A stretch of DNA of 28,286 nucleotides from UKL13-2 sp038236905 (GTDB lineage: Bacteria; Pseudomonadota; Gammaproteobacteria; Burkholderiales; Usitatibacteraceae): assembly GCA_038236905.1 (NCBI GenBank), contig JBBRZG010000038.1, positions 1 through 28,286 on the forward strand, read 5' to 3'. Shown one piece after another: positions 7,354-14,738 of the stretch; positions within the stretch are counted from its first letter, which is position 1; every line of letters starts with the position of its first letter. A program made the position numbers and the translations under genes. The notes under the pieces were generated by a model. The model made no database searches. It was not told where the DNA came from and worked only from the letters and a program-made list of their open reading frames with translations.

Positions 7354-7872
7354 TTGATTTCAAAAGAGCATGCTGAAGTCGTATCGGACCAAGTCATGGG
7401 CAGTTGCATCCATCGCGATGAAGCAAAATCGGTTGTTCCTAGAGTAAACAGCCGTCTATTTATCGCCCTCCTTGTCCCCGCCAACTTTCTCATCTCCTTC
7501 TCGCATTGGACAGAACAGCCTTCAGTTTGGCTCTTAGCTTTAATGGGTACGTTTTTCTTGCTCGTGATTTTGCTGTTGGTTTGCCAAGCGAGAACACCAC
7601 TGATCAAAATTGAACAAGGTGTTCTGACCCTCTACGGCAGTATGCCGTGGCAAAAGAAATCATTTTTGGAAGATGAAATCACTAACATTACGTTCAAGAT
7701 ATCGCAAAAATTTTGGACTTCAGCTTGTTCGCTTGTAATTGAGACCGCAAACGAGCGATGCAAGTTGTGGATCCCGTCTGAACAAACATTCAATAAATCT
7801 AATCAAACCAAGAAGATTCGTCAGCTATCTACGGCATATTTCAAATCGAAATATGTAGAAGTAAATTTGTAG
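7354..7872 (+). CDS. Small membrane protein with two helices and a C-terminal PH-like region
   Basis: About 172 aa. After a polar N-terminus come two adjacent membrane segments (LFIALLVPANFLISFSHW and VWLLALMGTFFLLVILLLVC), then a cytoplasmic beta-rich domain (IKIEQGVLTLYGSMPWQKKSF, EITNITFKISQ, SLVIETANERCKLWIP). The two-helix hairpin followed by such a domain resembles bacterial PH-like (bPH) membrane proteins, which is inference from layout. I prefer the TTG start at 7354, because AGGAG precedes it by 6-7 bases. A GTG at 7300 would add 18 residues but has no good ribosome-binding site, and an ATG at 7396 is also possible. It stands alone and is convergent with the integrase. Function is unknown. 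Confidence 0.65.
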   Translation: MISKEHAEVVSDQVMGSCIHRDEAKSVVPRVNSRLFIALLVPANFLISFSHWTEQPSVWLLALMGTFFLLVILLLVCQARTPLIKIEQGVLTLYGSMPWQKKSFLEDEITNITFKISQKFWTSACSLVIETANERCKLWIPSEQTFNKSNQTKKIRQLSTAYFKSKYVEVNL

Positions 7873-8105
7873 CGTAGGTTGAGGCGAAAGTGCCCTACAC
7901 GTACCTCAATCGCTAAGACACAGAAGAATATGAAAGCAATGCAATATTGATGCGCATCCAATATTTCCACCGCACCCCCAATTGTTCAGTTTTGCGGAAT
8001 TATGTAGCAACCGCACAAAGCTTTATTGTTGGTGATCTAGTGACACCACGATTTACTTCGAAATGATAATTTCTGCCTCCCTCGCTTACTAAATTCTCCG
8101 AGAAA

Positions 8106-9182
8106 TTACCCCAATTTATTCGCAAGTGACTGAACCTCAAGGTGCGTATATCTCGCCACAAGTTGCAAAGTTCGATGGCCAGAAACCCCCGCGATTTGAA
8201 TGGGTGTTAAACCAAGATCTCCTAAACGGCTGCAAGCCTCGTGGCGAAGTGTATGCGTGCAAATGCCGCTTTTTTCGAGCCCAGCGCGCTTTAGAGCGTG
8301 TCTCATAGATAATTTGACCACGTTCCCAGTGATAGGATAAATCACTAAATCTTCTTGCTTTCTGGGCATGTCCTTTAATATCGCAATCGCTCGCGTTGAA
8401 AGCGGCACTTGTCGAGGGTGTTGGTTTTTGCCCTTTCGCAAAAAGACAAATTGCTTCTCAATATGAACATCTTCCCAAAGTAGAGAAAGCGCTTCGCCGC
8501 GTCTCAAAGCCGTTTCAATTAAAAATAAAACAAGAGGCTTAATGTACGGGTTTGTAAAAGTATCGAAGGCCGTCATTAACTTCTCATACTCGTTAGGCTG
8601 AATCCTGATAGTTCTCGGCTTGCCTTCTGGTGGCAGTTCAATAGACTCTATCGGATTTTCAACAAAAATATTCCACCGACGTTTTGCAATATTGAAAAGG
8701 TGGGAAATAAGTCGAAGTTCTTTTCTCACCGTGCAATCGGATACGAAAAACGTGGACGGCAGGCTGGCTAAGTCTTTTCGTCGACGGGCTGAGTCCGCAA
8801 TTTTCCTATCAGTTTTCGATAAATTTATTCGTAAGCTTTTTCGCCGCTCATCTCGGTAGTGAATAAAATCTGCTGGCTTTAAGCTACTCAATGGACGAAT
8901 CGCAAACGGCTGCTTTTGCAAAAATTTCACCCGATAGAGTTCTGACGATGGACTAGCTTTTTCCGGTGAAACTTCGTTTTTATATCGTTCTAGCGCTTCC
9001 CCAAGCGTGGTGTTGTTGGCGGAATTTCTACAGACGAAACTACCTGACAACATTTCAGCTTCGAGTGTGGTAGCCCAATTTTTGGCAAGCGTTTTTGTAG
9101 GGAAAGTTTTATTGACGGGCGGGAAGCCCTTGCGACGAATTTTCGCTTGATAACCGTCACCGTGTTTAATAATCGTGGCCAT
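8106..9182 (-). CDS. Tyrosine recombinase / integrase of the island
   Basis: A 358-aa phage-type integrase that would catalyse insertion and excision at the tRNA-Arg att sites. Residues 1-50 form an Arm-type N-terminal domain (IIKHGDGYQAKIRRKGFP), about 60-180 a core-binding SAM-like domain, and 190-358 the catalytic domain. All catalytic residues are visible: R227 (TALRRGE), K252, H310 and R313 (HTLRH), H336 (SGHRTL) and nucleophile Y345 (ARYTHL). I start at the ATG at 9182, with AAGGAG 9 bases upstream; a TTG three codons earlier abuts that site. It lies about 220 bp from attR and is oriented like the tRNA. It appears intact, so excision remains possible. Confidence 0.95.
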   Translation of the reverse strand: MATIIKHGDGYQAKIRRKGFPPVNKTFPTKTLAKNWATTLEAEMLSGSFVCRNSANNTTLGEALERYKNEVSPEKASPSSELYRVKFLQKQPFAIRPLSSLKPADFIHYRDERRKSLRINLSKTDRKIADSARRRKDLASLPSTFFVSDCTVRKELRLISHLFNIAKRRWNIFVENPIESIELPPEGKPRTIRIQPNEYEKLMTAFDTFTNPYIKPLVLFLIETALRRGEALSLLWEDVHIEKQFVFLRKGKNQHPRQVPLSTRAIAILKDMPRKQEDLVIYPITGNVVKLSMRHALKRAGLEKSGICTHTLRHEACSRLGDLGLTPIQIAGVSGHRTLQLVARYTHLEVQSLANKLG

Positions 9183-9318
9183 ATGCGCCAACTCCTTGCA
9201 GAGTAAGCCGCTCTATTTCTCTTTCTCGCGCGGGTTGGAGAGAAGAGGAACCGTTCAAATTCCGGTCCGTTGGCCACATTGCTCAAAAGATTGAGCTACA
9301 TCAAATTATTTAACTACG

Positions 9319-9345
9319 TTGTCCCAAGAGTGTGCTTTGGGACAA
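9319..9345. promoter_or_regulatory. Inverted TTGTCCCAA pair, candidate integrase arm site (right)
   Basis: TTGTCCCAA (9319-9327) and its exact reverse complement TTGGGACAA (9337-9345) are separated by 9 bp, 55 bp inside the right att repeat. The core TGTCCCA also occurs twice at 2827-2844. This could be an integrase or excisionase arm site, or a stem-loop that ends the tRNA-Arg transcript. No T-run follows on either strand, which makes termination less likely. Confidence 0.45.
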
Positions 9346-9399
9346 TTTAGCCATCCATTAAAAAGTGGATGTTTATGTTATCTATTTGATCTTAATAGC

Positions 9400-9450
9400 A
9401 TAACTTGGTGCGCCCGACAGGACTCGAACCTGTTACCCCCGGCTTAGAAG
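9400..9450. repeat. attR: 51-bp direct repeat within intact tRNA-Arg
   Basis: Identical to 2666-2716. It starts six bases beyond the CCA end and reaches into the anticodon loop, so the crossover lies somewhere within these 51 bp. The tRNA remains whole because the element carries its own copy of the tRNA 3' part. Confidence 0.93.
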
Positions 9451-9482
9451 GCCGGTGCTCTATCCAGATGAGCTACGGGCAC
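9406..9482 (-). tRNA. tRNA-Arg (TCT)
   Basis: A complete cloverleaf on the minus strand: acceptor GTGCCCG pairs with CGGGCGC (one G-U), A73 and an encoded CCA follow, the anticodon loop is CTTCTAA (anticodon TCT) within stem CCGGC/GCCGG, and the T-arm contains GGTTCGAGTCC. It is the integration target of the island. It lies 76 bp downstream of tRNA-Pro and probably shares its transcript. Confidence 0.96.
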
Positions 9483-9558
9483 GAATCACATCGTTGCGTG
9501 TTACGGGATTAGAACAAAACAAGCACGTCGGACAGAACCAGATGTTGAACTTGAAAAA

Positions 9559-9635
9559 TGGTCGGGGCGATAGGATTCGAACCTACGACATCCTGGTCCC
9601 AAACCAGGCGCGCTACCGGGCTGCGCTACGCCCCG
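9559..9635 (-). tRNA. tRNA-Pro (TGG)
   Basis: A complete cloverleaf on the minus strand: acceptor CGGGGCG/CGCCCCG, A73 and encoded CCA, anticodon loop TTTGGGA (anticodon TGG) with stem CCTGG/CCAGG, and T-arm GGTTCGAATCC. It is first in the Pro-Arg-(His) cluster, directly behind a strong promoter. Confidence 0.96.
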
Positions 9636-9657
9636 ACAGTCAAACAAGCGAGTTGCG

Positions 9658-9687
9658 ATTATACGCATGTCGGGTCGTTATAGGCAA
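9658..9687 (-). promoter_or_regulatory. Promoter of the tRNA Pro-Arg(-His) cluster
   Basis: On the minus strand a consensus TATAAT (9658-9663) is preceded 18 bp upstream by TTGCCT (9682-9687). It lies 22 bp before the 5' end of tRNA-Pro. I see no other good promoter for tRNA-Arg, and before island insertion this one would also have served tRNA-His. Confidence 0.7.
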
Positions 9688-9834
9688 GACGTGTGCGCCC
9701 GACTTTTACGGTTCACCACTCTTTCATCGACCCCAATACGTGTTGAGCGTAGCTTTCGATGACCCTGTCGCCGGCGGGCGCGCATGAATAAATCGACGTT
9801 CATACTGCGCGCTTTGCCACCCATAAAAAATAAA

Positions 9835-9902
9835 ACCCCAGCATGGACGAGGCGTTTAAGCAAAATATGCTCCAAACGCCGCGCCCATACTGGTACTGGG
9901 GC
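9835..9902 (-). terminator. Branched intrinsic terminator of pnp
   Basis: On the minus strand a long imperfect stem is closed by GCCCCAG (9896-9902) and CTGGGGT (9835-9841). It contains an inner perfect 7-bp hairpin GGCGTTT/AAACGCC (9851-9857/9874-9880) and is followed by TTTTATTTTTT. It lies about 55 bp past the pnp stop. At 68 nt it is larger than a usual terminator and could double as a 3' stabilising structure. Confidence 0.75.
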
Positions 9903-9957
9903 TTAATTACTAATTTCAGCACCCGAGTTACATGGCTCGGTCCAGCACTACACCTAA

Positions 9958-12081
9958 TTAATGTGTTTCGTGCGGTGCGGCTTCTGGCTTGGCGGGCGCA
10001 TCCAACAGCGCTTTCATGCTCAGGCGCACACGGCCTTTGTCGTCGGCTTCCATCACTTTTACTTTGACGATTTGGCCTTCTTTCAGATGGTCCGACACTG
10101 CATTCACACGCTCGTGCGCGATCTGCGAAATATGCAACAGACCATCTTTACCCGGCATCAAGCTTACGATCGCACCGAAATCTAGCAGACGCAAAATCGG
10201 GCCTTCGTAAATCTTGCCGACTTCAACTTCTGCGGTGATGTCTTCAATGCGTTTCTTGGCCGCCGCACCTGCTTCGGCGGACACACATGCGATCGAAATC
10301 GTACCGTCTTCAGCGATATCAATCTCAGTGCCCGTCTCGCGCGTAATCGCTTGGATGACTGCGCCGCCCTTGCCGATCACATCACGAATCTTGTCCGGAT
10401 TAATTTTGATTTTGATGATCTGTGGTGCGAACGATGACAGCTCCGCACGCGATGACGGCATGGCTTGTTTCATCAAGCCGAGGATATGCATGCGACCTTC
10501 TTTTGCCTGCTTTAGCGCGACATCCATGATCTCTTTGGTGATGCCGGTGATCTTGATATCCATTTGCAGCGCGGTGATACCTTTATCTGTGCCGGCTACT
10601 TTGAAATCCATATCGCCCAGATGATCTTCATCGCCCAAAATATCAGTCAATACGGCGAAGCGGTTGCCGTCTTTAATCAAGCCCATCGCCACGCCTGCGA
10701 CGTGCGCTTTGATCGGCACGCCGGCGTCCATCAACGCCAGACAGCCGCCGCAAACAGAGGCCATCGACGACGAGCCGTTTGATTCGGTGATTTCAGACAC
10801 GACGCGCATCGAATAACCAAATTCTTCTTCTGATGGCAACACAGCGATGAGTGAGCGTTTCGCCAAGCGGCCATGACCGATTTCGCGACGTTTTGGCGTA
10901 CCCACGCGGCCGGTTTCACCGGTTGAGTACGGGGGGAAGTTGTAGTGGAACATGTAGCGATCTTTGTACTCGCCTTGCAGCGCGTCGATCATCTGTGACT
11001 CTTTTAACGTGCCCAGCGTCGCCACCACAATCGCTTGCGTCTCGCCGCGTGTGAACAGGACCGAGCCGTGGGTGCGTGGCAACACTGAAGTGCGGATCGA
11101 GATCGGGCGCACGGTGCGGGTATCGCGACCGTCAATGCGTGGCTCGCCATTCAAAATCTGGCCGCGCACGATTTTTGATTCAATGTTGAACAACAATGCG
11201 TTAACGGTATTTTTGTCCGGTGCGCCGTCGAGGCCGGTACAAAGTTCGCCTACGACGCGCTTGCTGATTTCAGATAATTTTTCTGATCGGGCGCCCTTGG
11301 CTTTGATGCGAAACGCTTCGTTCAAATCGTTCGCAGCCATCGAGCCGATCTGATCGATCAAGGCTTGTGGTGGCACTGGGGCGGTCCAGTCCCAATGATC
11401 TTTACCCGCCTCGTCCGCTAATTCCAGAATCGCATTAATCACCGCTTGCTGTTGCGCATGTCCAAAAACAATACCGCCCAACATCACTTCTTCGGACAAT
11501 TCCATTGCTTCCGATTCGACCATTAATACAGCGGTTTCAGTGCCTGCAACAACGAGGTCCATGGCGGAAGTTTCAAGCTCGGTCTTGCTCGGGTTAAGCA
11601 CATATTCGCCGTTCAGATAACCGACGCGAGCAGCACCGATCGGACCATCAAATGGCAGGCCTGCGAGCGTTACCGCGGCCGATGCACCGATCATGGCGCA
11701 GATGTCGGCATCGACTTCCGGGTTCGACGACAGCACTGTCGCAATGATCTGTACTTCGTTATAAAAGCCATCTGGGAACAGCGGACGCAGCGGGCGATCA
11801 ATCAAGCGGCTGGTTAAAATTTCTTTTTCGGACGGACGACCTTCGCGCTTAAAAAACCCGCCCGGGATTTTACCGGCGGCAAATGTTTTTTCTTGGTAAT
11901 CGACGGTCAGCGGGAAAAAATCCTGGCCTTCTTTGGCGTCGCGACGCGCCACACAAGTGACCAGCACCACCGTGTCATCCATCGTTACCAGCACCGCGCC
12001 GTCGGCTTGGCGGGCGATCTCGCCGGTTTCGAGCGTCAAGGTATTGCGCCCGTATTGCAGTGTTTTTTTAATCGATTTCAT
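9958..12081 (-). CDS. pnp: Polyribonucleotide nucleotidyltransferase (PNPase)
   Basis: A 707-aa cytoplasmic 3'-5' phosphorolytic exoribonuclease, a trimer that also works in the RNA degradosome. Domains in order: first RNase PH-like domain (TLETGEIARQADGAVLVTMDDTVVLVT), with FFKREGRPSEKE in the RNA-contact region; all-helical linker; second RNase PH domain with the active-site stretch LGDEDHLGDMDFKVAGT; KH domain with IRDVIGKGGAVIQ; and C-terminal S1 domain (YEGPILRLLDFGAIVSLMPGKDGLLHISQ). I start at the ATG at 12081, with AAGGA 9 bases upstream; the GTG at 12114 would add 11 residues not usual for the family. It follows rpsO, as in most proteobacteria. The tail after S1 is short (APAKPEAAPHETH). 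Confidence 0.97.
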   Translation of the reverse strand: MKSIKKTLQYGRNTLTLETGEIARQADGAVLVTMDDTVVLVTCVARRDAKEGQDFFPLTVDYQEKTFAAGKIPGGFFKREGRPSEKEILTSRLIDRPLRPLFPDGFYNEVQIIATVLSSNPEVDADICAMIGASAAVTLAGLPFDGPIGAARVGYLNGEYVLNPSKTELETSAMDLVVAGTETAVLMVESEAMELSEEVMLGGIVFGHAQQQAVINAILELADEAGKDHWDWTAPVPPQALIDQIGSMAANDLNEAFRIKAKGARSEKLSEISKRVVGELCTGLDGAPDKNTVNALLFNIESKIVRGQILNGEPRIDGRDTRTVRPISIRTSVLPRTHGSVLFTRGETQAIVVATLGTLKESQMIDALQGEYKDRYMFHYNFPPYSTGETGRVGTPKRREIGHGRLAKRSLIAVLPSEEEFGYSMRVVSEITESNGSSSMASVCGGCLALMDAGVPIKAHVAGVAMGLIKDGNRFAVLTDILGDEDHLGDMDFKVAGTDKGITALQMDIKITGITKEIMDVALKQAKEGRMHILGLMKQAMPSSRAELSSFAPQIIKIKINPDKIRDVIGKGGAVIQAITRETGTEIDIAEDGTISIACVSAEAGAAAKKRIEDITAEVEVGKIYEGPILRLLDFGAIVSLMPGKDGLLHISQIAHERVNAVSDHLKEGQIVKVKVMEADDKGRVRLSMKALLDAPAKPEAAPHETH

Positions 12082-12223
12082 TTCGATAATTCCTTCTCTT
12101 TGGTTTTCGCACATTCACAAACAATTTTCGCGCCGCACAACGCGACCCGAACATAAATTCAAATCAAATTACTAACTACACATCCGACGCGACTGCATTT
12201 TCAAAATTTCACGCCGCAAAATG

Positions 12224-12257
12224 AAAAGCCCCGCTGAAGGAATTCAGAGGGGCTTTT
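12224..12257 (-). terminator. Terminator-like hairpin between rpsO and pnp
   Basis: GCCCC-CTGAA stems around a GGAA loop are flanked by A-runs on one side and T-runs on the other on both strands, so it could act in both directions. On the minus strand it lies about 40 bp past the rpsO stop, before pnp. A partial terminator or processing site between these genes is common; pnp transcription would depend on readthrough or its own promoter. Confidence 0.75.
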
Positions 12258-12295
12258 TTATTTAAACGTTCAGGGCAATCGTAAATGGATTTCGA

Positions 12296-12562
12296 TTATT
12301 TACGCAGGCCAAGCTGATCAATCAGCTTGCGATACGCTTCGAGTTTGGTGCGCTTCAAATAATCCAACAAGGTACGACGCTTGCTCACCATGCGCAACAA
12401 CCCGCGACGGCCATGATGATCTTTCACGTGCTTCTTGAAATGATCCGTTAATTCGTTGATACGGTTGGTGAGCAACGCAACTTGAACTTCGGGGGAGCCC
12501 GTGTCACCTTTTGCGCGCTGATATTGCGCCAATACTTCTGCTGTTCTTGCGGTCGTAGTCAT
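12296..12562 (-). CDS. rpsO: 30S ribosomal protein S15
   Basis: An 88-aa primary-binding protein of the small subunit that contacts 16S rRNA h20-h22. Family signatures are clear: GDTGSPEVQVALLTNRINELTDHFKKHVKDHHGRRGLLRMVSKRRTLLDYLKR. The ATG at 12562 has GAGGAT 5 bases upstream. It is encoded ahead of pnp and has its own strong promoter. S15 often represses its own translation through the mRNA leader, and a short leader hairpin (12587-12602) lies close to the start here. Confidence 0.97.
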   Translation of the reverse strand: MTTTARTAEVLAQYQRAKGDTGSPEVQVALLTNRINELTDHFKKHVKDHHGRRGLLRMVSKRRTLLDYLKRTKLEAYRKLIDQLGLRK

Positions 12563-12586
12563 TATAAATCCTCATCTCAAATCAAA

Positions 12587-12668
12587 CGTCTTTTCGCAGA
12601 CGATTACGGCTAGCAGAGGTTTCCGATAGCGAAGGCAATATTATAGTCGCTTTCAAGCAATATCGCAA
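12587..12668 (-). promoter_or_regulatory. rpsO promoter and leader hairpin
   Basis: On the minus strand TTGCGA (12663-12668), a 17-bp spacer and consensus TATAAT (12640-12645) form a strong sigma-70 promoter, giving a leader of about 70 nt. The leader contains the hairpin CGTCT/AGACG (12587-12602), about 25 nt before the ATG. In Escherichia coli S15 binds a pseudoknot in this region; whether this hairpin serves the same purpose is inference. Confidence 0.75.
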
Positions 12669-12971
12669 CGAAATCAGTGACTTCGCGTAGGCGTGGTGCA
12701 CCAAAATACTGGGAAGTCCAACAACCCCACCAGCCCAGTACGCGCGGTTGCCGCGCAGGTGCGAACCTAAGTTCTTAGCGCTATCAATAACTTAACCAAA
12801 ACTGGCGGAGCGCCTTTCAATGCGAACATCTCGATTCGGGATTTTTAGCAACAAGAGCGGCAAGCTGGGCGGACTTCTACAGCCATTTTTGGCTAAAACG
12901 CAGCGCTGAATATAGGGTTTCATTTTCCCATCAGCGGGCACTAGTCAGGAAAATCTTTAATTTCGTGGGGC
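12669..12971. other. Intergenic region between divergent rpsO and marR-like genes
   Basis: About 300 bp without a gene. No coding ORF, tRNA or convincing terminator is seen. The two divergent promoters lie at its edges. Confidence 0.5.
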
Positions 12972-13001
12972 TTTACAATATTGCATAAGCGCTTATATAC
13001 T
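12972..13001 (+). promoter_or_regulatory. Promoter of the marR-S41 pair with palindromic operator
   Basis: TTTACA (12972-12977), an 18-bp spacer and TATACT (12996-13001) lie immediately before the ATG at 13008, so transcription probably starts at or next to the start codon (leaderless). A perfect 12-bp palindrome ATAAGCGCTTAT (12985-12996) fills the spacer, a good site for autorepression by the MarR-type regulator encoded just downstream. The palindrome is seen; the regulator-site link is inferred. Confidence 0.6.
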
Positions 13002-13007
13002 TTAGGC

Positions 13008-13514
13008 ATGAAACCAACACTCGGCACTCAACTACGACATTTACTGGAACTGCTGGACGGCGCGGTGGAGCAATCCTATCGGGATGCGGGGCTTGCATAT
13101 CGACCACGATTCACGCCAGTAGTGCGCGTTTTGATGGAGCGTGAGACGGCCACGATCGGCGAAATTGCCGAAGCCGCCCACATCACTCAACCCGCGGCGA
13201 CGCAGACGATTGCCCTGATGATCAAGCAAGGTTTGGTCTCGGCCGAGCCCGGCAGCAAAGACGGTCGCCAGCGGCTGATTCGGCTGACAAATGCGGGACA
13301 CGAACTGCTGCCGCGCATACAAGCCTGCTGGCAGGCGACGGCGCTTGCCGCTGGCGATTTTGACGCCGCGTTAACGCTGCCGCTTTCGCGCGCGGTTGCA
13401 GAGGCAATCGCCAACCTTGAAGCAAAACCATTCAGCGAACGCATCGCGCTCGCCCGTACCCAGCTGGCCGGAGATTTAGGCCCACCTACGACCCGAAAGA
13501 AAAATTCATCATGA
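13008..13514 (+). CDS. MarR-family transcriptional regulator
   Basis: A 168-aa winged-helix DNA-binding protein. The helix-turn-helix lies around residues 45-75 (ATIGEIAEAAHITQPAATQTIALMIKQGLV), followed by the wing DGRQRLIRLT and helical dimerisation segments at both ends. The recognition-helix stretch TQPAATQTIALMIKQGLV is typical of MarR. I start at the ATG at 13008; an in-frame TTG at 12981 lies in the probable promoter. No ribosome-binding site precedes the ATG, which fits a leaderless mRNA. Its stop overlaps the start of the S41 gene by four bases (ATGA), so the two are coupled and the regulator probably controls the peptidase. The ligand is unknown. Confidence 0.85.
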   Translation: MKPTLGTQLRHLLELLDGAVEQSYRDAGLAYRPRFTPVVRVLMERETATIGEIAEAAHITQPAATQTIALMIKQGLVSAEPGSKDGRQRLIRLTNAGHELLPRIQACWQATALAAGDFDAALTLPLSRAVAEAIANLEAKPFSERIALARTQLAGDLGPPTTRKKNSS

Positions 13515-14623
13515 ACAAGAAAAAAATACTGATCTGGAGCGCCATCGCCGCAAGCCTGTTGTTGGGTTCAGGCGGCGCAATATTGAGTGGCGTGATTCCC
13601 TCGCCTTATTCCGTGGCCGCGATGAGTCGTGACGGGCCACCGCAAAACGATATGGTGATCGATAAAACGATGCGCGATCAGGTGATTGAGGCCGCGATCA
13701 GCAAGCTGACTCAGCGTTATATCTTCCCGGAAAAGGCGGTTGAAAGCGTCAAACAACTGCGCAGTGAAATCGCGCGCGGCGATTATGCAAACGTGGCGAG
13801 TGCGGAAAAGCTGGCCCGCAAATTAACCGACAGCCTGCAAAAAAGCAGCAACGATAAACATTTGGAGATTCGTTATTTTGAGGAAGCGATTGCCGAAGAA
13901 ACACCGACTCAGAATCAGGCGTCTGCAGGCACAGACAGAGAAAAATTCGATTTCATGCGGCTCAATTATGGCTTTGAAAACGTGGACCGCCTCAAATGCA
14001 ATATCGGCTATCTCAACCTGCGTAAATTTGTCCCGCCAGAAATCGACGCCGAACGGATCGCGGCCAGCATGAATTTGCTCAGCGAAACGTGGGCCTTGAT
14101 CATCGACTTGCGTGAAAATGGTGGCGGTACACCGGAGAGTGTGGCTCTAATATCGAGTTATTTTTTTGACGAACGTACGCATCTGAACGACATCTACGAG
14201 CTTGAGACCAACACGATTGAAGAAAGATGGACAACAGATAAAGTCGCCGGTAAAAAATATGGTGCGGCACGCAAAATCTACATTCTGACCAGCGAGGACA
14301 CATTTTCAGCGGCCGAAGATTTTGCTTACACGATGAAAAATACCAAGCGCGCGACGCTCGTGGGCGAAACCACCGGCGGCGGCGCTAACGCTGGCAACCG
14401 GCACCGCTTAAATGCACATTTCATGATGAACGTACCCGATGCACGGCCGATCAGCCCGATCACAAAAACCAATTGGGAGGGCACGGGCATTGCACCCGAC
14501 ATCGCCGTTTCAGCCAAAAAATCGCTCGACGTTGCGCGTATGGAAATCGTAAAAGAGTTGATCGCAAATCACCATGAAATGCGGGTTAAGAATGCGGCGA
14601 AGCGGTGTCTTGCGGATATGTGA
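13511..14623 (+). CDS. S41-family peptidase (C-terminal processing / IRBP-like), membrane-anchored or exported
   Basis: A 370-aa protein with an N-terminal hydrophobic segment (ILIWSAIAASLLLGSGGAIL), a signal peptide or anchor that places the rest in the periplasm. The catalytic core carries DLRENGGG (199-206), the serine motif TSEDTFSAAEDFAY with probable nucleophile S266, and VGETTGGGAN (284-293), then WEGTGIAPDI near the end. This order is that of tail-specific/IRBP-like S41 peptidases. No PDZ domain is visible; the N-terminal helical region (VIEAAISKLTQRYIFPEKA) matches the IRBP-type subgroup. It is coupled to the MarR-type gene by an ATGA overlap and convergent with truB. The substrate is unknown. 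The pair interrupts the minus-strand operon between truB and rpsO. Confidence 0.85.
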   Translation: MNKKKILIWSAIAASLLLGSGGAILSGVIPSPYSVAAMSRDGPPQNDMVIDKTMRDQVIEAAISKLTQRYIFPEKAVESVKQLRSEIARGDYANVASAEKLARKLTDSLQKSSNDKHLEIRYFEEAIAEETPTQNQASAGTDREKFDFMRLNYGFENVDRLKCNIGYLNLRKFVPPEIDAERIAASMNLLSETWALIIDLRENGGGTPESVALISSYFFDERTHLNDIYELETNTIEERWTTDKVAGKKYGAARKIYILTSEDTFSAAEDFAYTMKNTKRATLVGETTGGGANAGNRHRLNAHFMMNVPDARPISPITKTNWEGTGIAPDIAVSAKKSLDVARMEIVKELIANHHEMRVKNAAKRCLADM

Positions 14624-14738
14624 ACTTTGGTGCGGGCTGAAGGGGTGGCGAACACGATAAAATTACAACCAGTAAGATATACGGGCTTCTTGAGGATATT
14701 TTGGCTGGAACGACATGCTGGGTGGGGAGTTTCAGTTT

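Larger units (their letters stand above)
2666..9450. mobile_element. Genomic island of about 6.7 kb integrated in tRNA-Arg(TCT)
   Basis: The island is bounded by perfect 51-bp direct repeats, each containing the 3' part of tRNA-Arg, and has a tyrosine recombinase gene at the tRNA-proximal end. This is the standard arrangement for tRNA-targeted integrative elements. It carries a secreted protein, brnTA, a 257-aa unknown, a candidate large RNA, a small membrane protein and the integrase. I find no relaxase, conjugation, capsid or replication gene, so it is either non-self-mobile, a satellite that depends on a helper, or a remnant. Gene spacing is loose and the AT content is visibly higher than in the flanking cys and nusA regions. 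Confidence 0.9.

Noticed and set aside
14624..14738. Terminator between convergent S41 and truB genes
   Set aside because: No stem followed by a T-run could be found on either strand.
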